Shown: positions 52,650 through 62,941 of the stretch, in pieces
How the letters are laid out: every line of letters begins with the position of its first letter
How positions within the stretch are numbered: position 1 is the first letter of the stretch
Assembly: GCA_018136815.1 (NCBI GenBank)
Contig: CM030938.1
Coordinates: forward strand, 3,921,448-3,985,447
Origin: Isochrysis galbana
Taxonomy: Eukaryota; Haptophyta; Isochrysidales; Isochrysidaceae
Length of the DNA: 64,000 bases
Direction: 5' to 3'
Position numbers and translations under genes: made by a program
Notes under the pieces: model-generated
Seen by the model: the letters and a program-made list of their open reading frames with translations, nothing else
Told to the model about the DNA's origin: nothing
The model's database searches: none

Positions 52650-53397
52650 TCTCCGCATGCCACGGCGTCTCCTTCAGGTGACGTGTAGGAGTATCCAGAG
52701 GGATTTGGTGGAAGTTGGTCTGAATGTGGGACGACGATGGAAAGGTGTCGCCCTTCCTGCCTGCCCCTTGCCGTGCACGCACTTTGCTCTGCGTGCCATT
52801 CAAATCGCATCCTTGAGCCTTGAGCCGTGCACGGTCGAGCTTGACAACGACGTCTCCACACGGTTACTGGCAGGCCTTCTTCTCCTCGCCTTGCTCGTGT
52901 CAACGTTGAGCAAGAGGACCGTCACGGCCTATGGCACTGCTGCGATGTCTTATTGGTGGGTGGTCGGGCAACCTCGCCGTCCAGCCCATAGCACCTCCTC
53001 TATCACCCTTGGTTGCGCGACGCGGGCCTGCAAGAGGCATGATTTGTGCAGCGATTCACCCCGCCTTCAACGTCATGGGAGACGGTCCCCCGAATGATAA
53101 CACACACTGGGAGCCCCCTGCCAGACTCCAGCAAGGCGCATGCTTCCCCGGAATGATGGCGAATGTAAACCCGGGCGGACAACCCGTACGCCCCGCTAAA
53201 ATTGCNNNNNNNNNNNNNNNNNNNNNNNNNNNNNNNNNNNNNNNNNNNNNNNNNNNNNNNNNNNNNNNNNNNNNNNNNNNNNNNNNNNNNNNNNNNNNNN
53301 NNNNNCCTACAGGTCAACGTCTATAGACGGAAATGTCACGGAGGCCATCCTAGCGAGACCAAGGAGCAAGACGTTCATCATGTCCGCCTCCTCGTGT
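52650..53397. other. Intergenic region and assembly gap (53206-53305)
   Basis: One hundred N at 53206-53305. The flanking sequence shows no recognisable gene and probably holds the 3' regions of the two converging genes. Confidence 0.6.
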
Positions 53398-54303
53398 TTA
53401 CAACTGGGCACCGAGGGCCTCGAGAGCCTGTTTTGCGTCGGCGGCGACGTGTGGCCCGAGGATGCGGAATATAACATCGAGTGCCGCTTGCTCGACGGCC
53501 TGCGCGTTCGCCACTGCAACCGCCCCGACCATGAGGAGCAGCACATTTTTGAGGACAACATCCAACGGCGGCTTGCCCAAGTCTTTGCGCATCGCAATGG
53601 TGGTGGTTGGCTCATAGCGCAGCCTGCCGCCCAATACGACTGGCCGCTCGGCATCGGCATCTTCTCCACCAGGAACAGGCCGATACCCGAGTTTGCGGTA
53701 GAGGTTGCGAGCTTTCCTGTTGTCCTTTTCCACCTTGAGGTATACCTCGCCGTATCCCCATTCCTTGGCTGCCGCCTCTGCAGCTTTGCAGAGGCGCTTG
53801 GCAATTCCGCGCCGGCGATAGCTGCGGTCAACGACCAAGTTGGAGAGCAACGGACGCGGTGCCATCGTGGCCTCGTCCTCTGCGCGCTGCCGGCGGATGG
53901 AGTACCCTGCTTCCGAGAGGAAGACCACCTCTATTCCTACAGAGCCCACAATCTCCGAGGACGGCGTTTCTGCGATGAGCAGCGCGTTCTTCTCGCGGTT
54001 CCTTCGAGAAAAATGCTCGATTAAGTCATTCCCCAGCGCCGATGCCAACACGACTTCATCGCGCGGCGAGTCCATCTGCTGGAAGAGTCCCTTTGCACAG
54101 AGCTGTGCGACCTCGGGGAAGGCGGAGTTCCGATCCGAAGGGCGCAGCTCGGACTCAGCTGCAGTTCGGACTTGAACGCGGGTCATCATGATGGGAGAAA
54201 GCTGTCTGTGCTGCTTTCCCATGCCGCCCGCGCGCCCCATCACCACGGCCGCATTGACGGCGGCGATGTGGAGCAGCAGCAGCAGCCGGCTGCCGACAGC
54301 CAT
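53398..54303 (-). CDS. GNAT-family N-acetyltransferase, N-terminal hydrophobic leader and C-terminal TM
   Basis: Transfers an acetyl group from acetyl-CoA to an amine; 301 residues, one exon. The GNAT core is clear: LLSNLVVDRSYRRRGIAKRL contains the acetyl-CoA pyrophosphate loop (RxxGIA), followed by AAAKEWGYGEVYLKV and NRKARNLYRKLGYRP, the conserved last strand. The N-terminus (MAVGSRLLLLLHIAAVNAAVV) is a signal-peptide-like or organelle-targeting leader. Near the C-terminus, KNVLLLMVGAVAVANA is a possible membrane helix. This layout resembles algal and plant plastid GNAT enzymes, so a plastid location is plausible but inferred. The substrate is unknown. Confidence 0.85.
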   Translation of the reverse strand: MAVGSRLLLLLHIAAVNAAVVMGRAGGMGKQHRQLSPIMMTRVQVRTAAESELRPSDRNSAFPEVAQLCAKGLFQQMDSPRDEVVLASALGNDLIEHFSRRNREKNALLIAETPSSEIVGSVGIEVVFLSEAGYSIRRQRAEDEATMAPRPLLSNLVVDRSYRRRGIAKRLCKAAEAAAKEWGYGEVYLKVEKDNRKARNLYRKLGYRPVPGGEDADAERPVVLGGRLRYEPTTTIAMRKDLGKPPLDVVLKNVLLLMVGAVAVANAQAVEQAALDVIFRILGPHVAADAKQALEALGAQL

Positions 54304-55560
54304 CTCAAGCTCGCCGATCCCACCAAAACTCGTAATACTACTACTTGCTACCTGGTACTCTATCCATCGTGGATTTGAGGGTGTTCAGGGAAGAAAGAAG
54401 AAAAACCTGAAACCTCGCCGAGGAGGTTTCAGGCTCGCGTCTCGAATGGTGCGAAACGGCCTCGGACCGCATCGATTTTTCATGTGAAATAGGAGCCACA
54501 TACCACTTGCTTGGGACCCCTTCTCCTTCTGCCTCTCCTTCTCACCCCAACGCCCAATGATGCCCCTTATATTTCTGATTTATGCAGCATCGCCCTTTTG
54601 GTGCTCCGATGCCCCTCCCCCCCCTCTCCGCTTTGGCTTTGGTCTCAAGATCAACATCAACGACCACAGACCACAGCCACAGCCGCGGATGGGTGATTTC
54701 GACGAGGTTTCGGCGCGCGGGCTAACCGATTGTCGATTGGCGTGACCAGGGACCATCCGGGCTGCCCGATTGGCGTGACGAGTGACCATCCGGGTCCGGG
54801 TGGCTCGATCGGCGATCGGGGTGACCATCCGGCGGGTGGCTCTTTGTGTATTGGTGGCTCTTGCTCTTGCTTGTGTATTTGATGTCTGGTGAGGTCTCCC
54901 ATCCGGATGGATCATCGAAAACGGGCACGCAGCGCGCCCGGTCTCGACTTGAAGTTGAGCTTTTTAATTGATTACGCGTGTTGTTGTGGGGGCCCAAGGG
55001 GAGGGGTCCGGGTCCTTATGCTTATGGGCCCTGGAGATGTGCGAGTTGGGTCTATTGGGAACTTTCAACTTTCCACCGAAAAAAATCCTCAAATTTCCTC
55101 AATTCCGAGATTCTGAGACGGAGATGGTCATCTTCATCTTTCATCCCTAATAACAAAACTTATTGTTCACTATTTATTGTTTGACCGCCCTGCCCTTTGG
55201 CCCTTGCCCTTGGGCGGGACGCTGCGCACCACTTTGCGGGGCGGAAGGTTGCACGAGCTGACTGCATACTGCATTCGCATTCGCTAGAAAGTTGTGGATC
55301 TCCCATGCAGTGATAGGCTGCGATGGGTTGTGGCCTCGTCCAACGCCTGGGACCACGCCTGAGCCTGAGAGAACCGACGACAGGCGGCGACGTGGCCGCA
55401 TCGTCTATTTCTGTTTCGATGGGAGGGGAGGGACTTGCTCGTCCGTCGTCGGTCGTCCACCTTCTTCGAGTAGATTCGCTCGAGAGGAGTGTGAGGGCTT
55501 TACAGATAGGAGTGTCCAGCTTTCCAGTGAGGCGCGCGGCGAGAAAGGACGCCGCCTCTC
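54304..55560. other. Intergenic region containing a dispersed element
   Basis: Apart from the 54685-55195 repeat, there is an inverted repeat at about 54405-54433 (AAACCTC/GAGGTTT) just upstream of the GNAT gene. Positions 55200-55560 lead toward the KCTD9-like gene without a recognisable gene. Confidence 0.45.
54685..55195 (+). mobile_element. Diverged single copy of the 203-bp-unit element
   Basis: GGTGATTTCGACGAGG, GATTGGCGTGACCA, CATCCGGATGGATCATCG and GCGCGCCCGG match the 203-bp unit. An internal GTGACCATCCGG block is duplicated. After it come GGGGGCCCAAGG, TATTGGGAACTTTC, AAATTTCCTCAATTC and GTTTGACCGCCCT, matching 24760-24945 in order. Confidence 0.8.
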
Positions 55561-55914
55561 CCCCCCCCCCCGGCTGTTATCGCCTCATTCTCTCTCTCTC
55601 CTCTCTCCTCTCACTTCTCTCTCCTGCCTTCTCTTCTCCCCCGCCGTCCCACGTCTCTGAGATCTCGAGATCTCCCTCTCCCTCCTCTCTTCTTTCGATA
55701 GACCAGCCCCACGCCGCCCGCGGTACTCTAGCCCCTACCGCGTTTTCCCTTCTCTCTGCTCTCTCTCTCTCCCCCTGGTTTTCTCCGCTCCCCCCCGCCC
55801 CCCCCCATCTCCCGCCGGCGGCCCGTCCACTCTCTTCCCCCCCCCCCTCGCAACCCCCCCCCCCCCCGTCCTCCCCTGGCCCTCCTCCCAACCCCCTCCC
55901 TTTCCGCCTGCGGG
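55561..55914 (+). promoter_or_regulatory. CT/C-rich leader of the KCTD9-like gene
   Basis: Pyrimidine runs on the coding strand up to the ATG at 55915. Confidence 0.6.
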
Positions 55915-57201
55915 ATGGACGAGGTCGCGGCGGCGCAACCGGCCGAGCAGCGCGTCCGCCTCAACGTGGGCGGCGCCAAGTACGAGACGACCCTCGCCAC
56001 GCTCACCAAGCACCCAGACACCTTCTTCTCGGCCGCCTTCTCGGGCCGCCACAGCCTTCACCTCGACCAGGAGGGCTACTACTTCATCGACAGGAACGGA
56101 TCGCACTTCGGCGCGATTCTCGATTTGCTACGAGACGGCACGCTCGTCCTGCCCGAGCGCAAGGCGGAAGCTACGCGCCTCCTCGGAGAGCTCGAGTACT
56201 ATATGCTCAATGGCGTCGCTCAGGCAGCATCAGAGTGCAAGGGCCCAGAGCTCCGCGCAGGCGGCACGCCTGACGAGGCGTCCCCGGGGAGGCAATCGCA
56301 CCACCGGTGGACGCGCGAGAAGGTGACACTTGCGGTCAGCCAGGGAGTCACATATTTCGCGGCAGCGGACATGGGCAACATTGATCTGTCTGAAGTCGAG
56401 TTTCTGGCTGGGACAGATTTCTCGAGCGCAATGCTCAACGGGGCGTGCTTTTCCGGCGCTACTCTCGAGCGCGCGAATTTTGGTCAGGCCAAACTGAACG
56501 ATGCTGATTTACACAATGCGAGGATGCCGGGTGCGATGTTTTGCGGCGCGACTCTTGTAAGAGCCAACCTGACCGGCGCATCGATGACAGGAGCCCAATT
56601 TAACGAGGCTGAACTCACCCATGCGCAAATGTGTGGTGCGGTACTCAACGACAGCCAGTTCTGTAACGCGTGGATGGCAGGGTCGGATTTATCCCACGCT
56701 CGACTTGCGAGGGCCAAGATGGCGACCGCTCGCATGGAGGGTATTGATCTGGCCGATGCTGTTCTGGAGGATGCAGAGTTGACCTATGCCAACCTTGCGC
56801 ACTCTATTTTGCAGCGAGCTGACCTGCGCCGCGCCAACCTATGCGGAGCCACGCTCTTCGGATCTGACGCGATCGCTGCCAACTTCCAAGAGGCCAATTT
56901 GGAAAGGGCCATATTCGGATCGGCACGCTCCAATCAACCGCCCGCATCTTTGATGGAGGCCAATATGTCACATTCGACAATGGCATTTGCGAACTTGCGC
57001 GGTGTCAACATGAGCTCTGTGAATCTTAGTTGGGCTGTACTCAAGGGGTCGGACCTCGTTGGAGTCAACTTATATCGGTCTGACCTTACTAATGCCAACC
57101 TGAGAGGCTGTGACTTGTCCAAAGCAAATCTCACTAATGCCCTCCTGACTGGGATCAATCTTGCAGATGCGCGCCTCAATGGGGCGAATGGCGTGCACTG
57201 A
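55915..57201 (+). CDS. KCTD9-like BTB/T1 protein with pentapeptide repeats
   Basis: Probable substrate adaptor of a cullin-3 ubiquitin ligase; 428 residues, one exon. The T1/BTB domain (about 10-105) starts RVRLNVGGAKYETTLATL and includes FFSAAFSGRHSL and the YYFIDRNGSHFGAILDLLR segment typical of KCTD proteins. From about residue 150 to the end run A(D/N)LxX-type pentapeptide repeats (RADLRRANLCGATL, ANLRGCDLSKANLTNALL), which form a right-handed quadrilateral beta-helix. This order matches KCTD9, minus the N-terminal ubiquitin-like domain of animal KCTD9. The ligand of the beta-helix is unknown. Confidence 0.92.
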   Translation: MDEVAAAQPAEQRVRLNVGGAKYETTLATLTKHPDTFFSAAFSGRHSLHLDQEGYYFIDRNGSHFGAILDLLRDGTLVLPERKAEATRLLGELEYYMLNGVAQAASECKGPELRAGGTPDEASPGRQSHHRWTREKVTLAVSQGVTYFAAADMGNIDLSEVEFLAGTDFSSAMLNGACFSGATLERANFGQAKLNDADLHNARMPGAMFCGATLVRANLTGASMTGAQFNEAELTHAQMCGAVLNDSQFCNAWMAGSDLSHARLARAKMATARMEGIDLADAVLEDAELTYANLAHSILQRADLRRANLCGATLFGSDAIAANFQEANLERAIFGSARSNQPPASLMEANMSHSTMAFANLRGVNMSSVNLSWAVLKGSDLVGVNLYRSDLTNANLRGCDLSKANLTNALLTGINLADARLNGANGVH

Positions 57202-57797
57202 AGCGTTTTGGCTTGAAGCAGGAGGCATCTGCGACAAGGTGATGCGCCGCTGTGTCGGAACGCAGCAAGCCAGCGTGCAGATCTTTGAGCCCGTCGTTCC
57301 CTGAAGGACTGGCACATATCAATGAGCGTACGTTTGCGTGCGGCACTTTGTTCTGAGTGCTGCGGTCCGTGTGGGAGGCTTTCCATCTACCAAGGGGGCC
57401 GTGGGAGTTGAGTCCTTCAAGTACATCGCGTGTTGGCCGGGTGAGCGAACCGAACCAGACCGCTCAGTATGGAGCAGAATCTCGCATTCTGCAAATTGGC
57501 TGTGTCACCGTAAGTGTAGGTGTAGCTGCTTGAATACATATGTGTGGAGGGGGGAGCTTGGCTGATGTTTTAACTTCTATGGGGTCGTGCGCGGCTCCGC
57601 TCGGCGGGCCAAATAAAATCCTCTGGCGTGCCTCTCTCTCTCCCTCTCTTCTCCCTCTCTCTCCTTCCTTCTTCGCTCCTTTCTCTCCCGCTGCACGTAC
57701 TAATACTTCTATATCTCTTGGTCACTTCTCGTCTCATCGGCGCTCTCCTCGCTCTTTCCCCCCCCGCGTCGCTCCTCTCCCTCTCCTCTCTCCTCCT

Positions 57798-57841
<44 letters not shown>

Positions 57842-58151
57842 TCTCTCTCTCTCTCTTCCCCCCCCCTTCCCCCCCTCTCTCTCTCTCCTTTCACGCGCTC
57901 TCGCTCTGATTCCCCCGTCTTCCTCTTCACGGAAAACCATAATATACACCCAATCCCCGATTCTCTCGTGAGTTTGTCTCCCCCACGCATTTTCCCTCTC
58001 TACTCTTTCGTTTCTTCTCCCTTCATAGCCCTTTCTTCCTTCTCTCGCACCGTTCACCTTCCCCTCTCTTCCCCATTTCCCCTCCCCCCCTCCTCTCCCC
58101 TCCTCTCCCCTCCCCTCCCCCCCTCCTCTCTCCCATCGTCGGTCGCGGCAG
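57202..58151 (+). promoter_or_regulatory. Intergenic region with CT-rich leader of RAB6
   Basis: The first 400 bases or so hold nothing recognisable. From about 57620 the coding strand is CT-rich, with CT dinucleotide runs at 57797-57855 and C/T blocks to about 58135, just before the Rab6 ATG. Confidence 0.55.
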
Positions 58152-58796
58152 ATGTCGACGGCTGACACCTCCACCAAGGGCCTGCGCAAGTACAAGCTCG
58201 TCTTCATAGGCGACCAGGCCGTCGGCAAGACCTCCATCATCTCGAGCTTCATGTATGGAGCCTTCGAGACACACTACGCCTCGACCATCGGAATCGATTT
58301 CGTCTCCAAGTCGGTGCCCGTGGAGGACGGGACGGTGCGGCTGCAGCTGTGGGATACCGCCGGACAGGAGCGATTCCGATCGCTCATCCCATCCTACATA
58401 CGAGACTCGCACGTGGCGGTCGTCGTGTTTGACATCACGAGCCGCACTTCGTTCGAGTCGACCAAGCGATGGATTGCGGATGTGCGTGCGCAGAGGGGCA
58501 ACGATGTGATCATTGTGCTGGTAGGTAACAAGACCGATCTCGCAGACCAGCGGGAGGTCAGCTCGGCCGAGATAGAAGCGAGGGCGAATGATGAGGACAT
58601 TATGTTCATCGAGACTTCGGCCAAGGACAACTCCAACATCAAGCTCCTCTTCCGAAGACTAGCCACCGCGTTGCCATCGCTCGAATCCAGCACGCCGCAG
58701 CAGGATACTCAAGTAGTTAACCTCACACTCGCTCCGGCGCCGGCGTCACAAAATGGGGGGAATTTAGAAAGCGTGTCCTCTGGATGCGCGTGCTAA
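58152..58796 (+). CDS. RAB6: Rab6 small GTPase
   Basis: Golgi-associated Rab that directs retrograde and intra-Golgi vesicle traffic; 214 residues, one exon. G1 is GDQAVGKTS, switch I is YASTIGIDF (the Rab6-type IGIDF), G3 [21 protein letters not shown]4 NKTDL and G5 ETSAK. The C-terminus ends Cys-Ala-Cys, a double-prenylation CxC signal. The IPSYIRDS switch II sequence and the overall match place it in the Rab6 subfamily rather than Rab1, Rab5 or Rab8. The start is the ATG at 58152 after the CT-rich leader. Confidence 0.97.
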   Translation: MSTADTSTKGLRKYKLVFIGDQAVGKTSIISSFMYGAFETHYASTIGIDFVSKSVPVEDGTVRLQLWDTAGQERFRSLIPSYIRDSHVAVVVFDITSRTSFESTKRWIADVRAQRGNDVIIVLVGNKTDLADQREVSSAEIEARANDEDIMFIETSAKDNSNIKLLFRRLATALPSLESSTPQQDTQVVNLTLAPAPASQNGGNLESVSSGCAC

Positions 58797-60103
58797 GGCT
58801 GTCTCAACACCCCACGTGGGCCGTGGAGACGAGGCCACGCCTCGATCAACGCCAGTCGCGCTATGCAAAGAGTCAACATTGGGTCAGCCATTTCGCTGCT
58901 GGTCTGAGCAATTGCTGCGATGGCGGGACGTGGATTTTCGGGCGCCTGGACAACCAAGTTCGATATCTGGTGCCAATGACGAATTTTGTGGCGGGTGCAC
59001 AAGATGGCCAAGTCAACGGGAAACTAGCCTGATTGCGCTTGAGCTACGCTTGCGCAATGTGTCACCCTGCTTCATGCTCTGGCTGATCGTATATGTCTCT
59101 TCCTCGTCTAACAAGTCGCTTGGCGCAAGAAGGGGTGTATTGGAGATGCTGATTGGAACAAGCGGCACTTTCTTGATGTACATTGCAGCTATGTTCCACG
59201 CCTCGCGAATTGTGATTTACGTGCCGTCTGCACATCTCAGGCGCAGCGACACATTGCGGGCGGTGTGCAAACGCGCTTTATGCACCCCCTCCCTCCCCTT
59301 CGTTTTGCCTCGCCCTATGCATTCCATATTTGATGTCCTGTGCTGGATCCAACGGCGCTAACGGAGTTGTTTCTCCCAGACGGCCTCCTTTTGGTAAGTA
59401 GGAGGCGGGAGCTTCAACTCCACGTTCCCTTGTTACCACTCCCCCACATCACGAGTATAGGGATTTTGCAAGAGTTTAAAATACATTGAAGCAGAGGGTT
59501 GCGAGTTGCGAGAGGCGCTCTGCCTGCGTCGCAACGGAGTTCCAACCGCCTCGGAGTTCCAATCGCCTCGCAAGATTTTTGTTGTTATAGTTTGAGCGAT
59601 GGAGTGCGCGCCAACCGCGCTCCCAGCCCCAGCCCGCTGCATAGCACCGCATCCACAAGGAGAAGTGGCGGGTATTGGACTGAATCAAAAGGTAGATCGG
59701 AGAGTCAGATAACATAATAACTAATAATGTTGCATCCTAGCCACCCCCATTAGCTATACGCTATAGGCTATAGGCTATAGGGCGGTCAATGTCAGAGCAA
59801 GGCTGATCTCACTCTTGGAGATTGCCTGCGAGGGCGAGCCGGCAGCTAGCGCGGAATGCGCTTCTTGGTGGGAGCTCATGGAGCTTTCCTCGGGGGTGAC
59901 TACGGGCATGGTGATCGACGCACGACGCACGGAGGGCGCGGAAGTGCGGAAGGAGGCTTGTGGGCTTGTGGGGGGTGGTGGCAGGCGACTGGGGGTGGCT
60001 CAGGCGCGTGCTTGACTTGCATTGACTCGTGGACTCAGGGTATAGACTCGGGAACTCGGGGGGACTCGCTTGGGAACACGGTGGGACTCGACGAAGTTGC
60101 TAC
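58797..60103. other. Intergenic region, no gene recognised
   Basis: Downstream of Rab6. It includes a duplicated GGAGTTCCAA.CGCCTC at about 59537-59573 and GCTATAGGCTATAGG at about 59760-59780. A 181-codon frame at 58816 has no family features. Confidence 0.45.
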
Positions 60104-60410
60104 AAAAAATCTTCTTAAAATTCCCCGCTACGCGTGCGGCGTGAGGCAGTGTGCTTATGTACCTCCCTACTACCCAACCTTAACCCCCAACAACCCCCTC
60201 CCCCTTTCCCAGTTCCCTCTTTAGCGGAGAAGCTGGTTCCGGGGAGGCCGCGCGCGCTGCTTCGGCCAGGAGTTGCAGAGAAGGGGGCCGGAGACCGTGG
60301 TTCGTCGTTTGATCTGATGTTGGCTCGGGTTTCCCTCCCTTGCCCTTATTTATCGTGGGATCTTCATTGATATCCGCTGTGGTTACTACTAAGAGGTTTA
60401 CGGTTGAAGG
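60104..60410 (-). mobile_element. LINE 3'-end copy, 5'-truncated
   Basis: The reverse complement matches about 12955-13254 of the LINE: CCACGATA, CCGAAGCAGCGCGCGCGGCC, GGAACCAGCTTCTCCG, AAAGAGGGAACTGGGAAAGG, CACACTGCCTCACGCC and GGGGAATTTTAAGAAGA are shared. It ends in six T (sense strand) at 60109-60104. It holds only 3' UTR and no coding part. Confidence 0.9.
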
Positions 60411-60978
60411 GGCGCAACGAGCAACGAAGACTACCGGTAGTCTTAAATAAAGACAACGACTTCACCTTGTCATAACTAGGTCAAATCAGCACCCTGATCT
60501 GTATTTTTTGCGCCCAGGCAGCTAATATGGTCACAATCTAATAGGCCCCTAGCATAAATATTAAGAATTCGAACGCGAAATTCGATTTCTTGGTATACAA
60601 ATATTGAAGACTACAGAAATTGACGTTGAACGACTCGCGGGGAGATATTCACACAGACAGACTCACAGGTAGGGGTAGGCCAGGATATCCACGAATCTTC
60701 GCCCAAATATCCCTCAAAAATATCCAAGAAATATCCAAGCGCCAGCCCAAATATCCCAAAAAATATCTCGATACTATTATTATAAGTGGTCCTCGCACTT
60801 GCACCGGCATTCGTCGCCTGCCACACCCACACTACCGTAGGCCGCGGGCCCCTCCCTACTTACTCTACATCTTCCCTCATTCCTACTTTCCATAGTGCTT
60901 AGTTAGTTAGTGCCTTTTGATGTCATTCACCCCAACACATGAGCTCATATCTCACAGTGGCAATGGAAATCGACTGCC
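60411..60978. other. Intergenic AT-richer region
   Basis: It holds repeated AAATATCC motifs at about 60708-60765. No gene is seen. Confidence 0.4.
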
Positions 60979-61710
60979 CTACACACACGTCCGCTTGTTG
61001 CGATTGAATCGCAACATCACTGATGCCTCCACTTGGTCAGCCAAAGACGTCGCACGATTAGCACCAAACATGCACTGCAACAACGAAAACACACGTTCAC
61101 AAGAGGCAGAATTAGGACTGAGACAAAATGCAATCCTAGCCGCAAGGGACCAGGTCGGGAGCTTCGTATGATTGAACGCCCACCATTGCAACACGTCTTT
61201 GGTGAAAGTTGACACGTCCCGATGTTCGATCTTTGCTCCTTGGCATGCCACAAGGTATTCAGGAAGCTCTCTTGTCAATTGATCGGCAACCCCCGCGATG
61301 TGAGAGAAGCAAGGGAGATTTGCAAGCTGCCGCACCCACAATGCATCCACGTTCCCTGAGGCAAACGAGGGGTTGAATGCGCGCAACAAACCTGCAATGC
61401 GGTGCTGCTCTTTGCAACAATAAGGCGCGGCGCACTTGTCTGTGAGCCGGCATTCCAAATATTCAAAGGCGCCCTTCACCTTACTTACCAATGTTTGCCA
61501 CTGTGGTAGAGAGCACACATCCACTGTATTCCTGATCTCACGCTCGTCATGCAAGACAAGGGTTGAGCCATCGGCATATGTGATGGTCCAGGCCCCCCTC
61601 CCTATGGCAGAAATCCTTCCTTGATACCATTTGTGGTAGGGAGCTTCATAGTATTCGATCGTATTGGTTCCCACCCCAATCATCGCGTCCCTCCTGAGGA
61701 TGGCTGCCAC
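60979..61710 (-). pseudogene. hAT transposase C-terminal part with Tudor-like segment
   Basis: An open frame of about 243 residues. The second half has the hAT dimerisation region: WWAFNHTKLPTWSLAARIAF, SPNSASCERVFSLL (the SxSxERxFS signature) and TSLADQVEASVMLRFN. The first half contains EYYEAPYHKWYQGRISAIG and WTITYADGSTLVLHDEREI, a Tudor/agenet-like fold not usual in hAT enzymes. The frame opens on GTG, and the DUF659 core and zinc finger are absent, so it is truncated or joined by splicing to upstream exons I cannot find. It is not close to the transposase at 20915. Confidence 0.75.
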
Positions 61711-62941
61711 ATTGGGAAGGTCTGCTGCCTCAGTGCCTAGTCGGCGGCCACGGGTGGGAGGGGAGACGAACCTAACGGGCGATGCAGGGAGGGGGCGTCG
61801 GAGCGTGACAACAGAGAGGGAGTCACGCGGAGAATCCTAATGGCGGGAGAAAACGCAATGCGGCGAGGGGGCATCGAGGCGTGGCGACGAGGAGGGAGCC
61901 ACGCGGGAAGACCTAACGGCGGGGGAAATGTACAAGGGGAAATGAGCAACCCCCCCCCTTTACCCGCAACACACTGAATGGCTGAATGGTGTCGAATCAA
62001 GCCGAAGCTTGATCGTGTCAAGTCTCATTCGGGGCACAATCTTGAGAGAGAGAGAGAGAGGGAGGGAGGGGAACGCGCTACATGACGACGCCGCACGTGA
62101 CCACCTCACAAAACTCAATCTACTAACACCACTCAATCAACAAAAGAACTCAGAAACAAACATAAACGCTCGAAACAAACAAAGAAGGAGACAAATGAAT
62201 TGACGAGCGATGTGCAGCCTCGGTGTTCAATATGTCAAGCGAGTGGCGAACCATCGAGACAAGCCCTGAAAACAAAATTCGTTCGCACTATCGAGTATCG
62301 AATCCGCTTTGAGTATAGAGATACTCTGGATTCGACACCCCCCGACTCAAATCGAGCGCCCACGCGAGTCATAGGGTGACCAAGCCCACAACAAGCACGA
62401 AAAGACGCGACGAACAGAGACAAGGCAAGACACCAAGCTCAAGCTCACAATGATGTGCGCTGTGCGTGCGCATAGCAACTTCCAAGAAGGTAGGAAGTGT
62501 GTGCGGTGGCAGGAGAAAGGAATTTGGGAATCGCTCATGCGTGGCAGTGCACTCTTTGCAAATGCCCTTACAATTTTGGCTGACGCAAACCAGGGCCATG
62601 CCGGTCCAACAATTATAGTAACAGCAAAAAAAATCGAATCGCAAATTTCGAGACCAAAATCTGCAAACCTGGACTTGAGACCATGGGGAATCCAAATCTG
62701 TGTGTCTTGAGACCATGGGGAAGCTAAGAAGGGCATTCATGTGATGGCCGCCGGACTTGTTAACATGCACAAGAGAGATCTGTTGCTCAATGACCAAGGG
62801 CCAAAGGCAACCTACTCACAAAGGGACTGTGACAATAACGTCATTTGTGCAGGTGACATGCAGTAAGCAGCGCTCCAAGAAGTGCAAGTGGGGTTGAGTG
62901 CATGAGCGCATAGGGCAACAGTGGCATTCCTCATGTCCACT
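61711..62941. other. Intergenic region, no gene recognised
   Basis: A diverged tandem duplication at about 61760-61925 (GGCGAGGGGGCATCGAGGCGTGGCGACGA type beside GGAGGGGGCGTCGGAGCGTGACAACAGA type). A short GA run at 62045-62070 and AAC-rich DNA to 62200 follow. The 62450-62710 frames look non-coding. Confidence 0.4.

Noticed and set aside
58816..59361. 181-codon frame downstream of Rab6
   Set aside because: No recognisable motif, no CT-rich leader, mixed composition; probably 3' flank.
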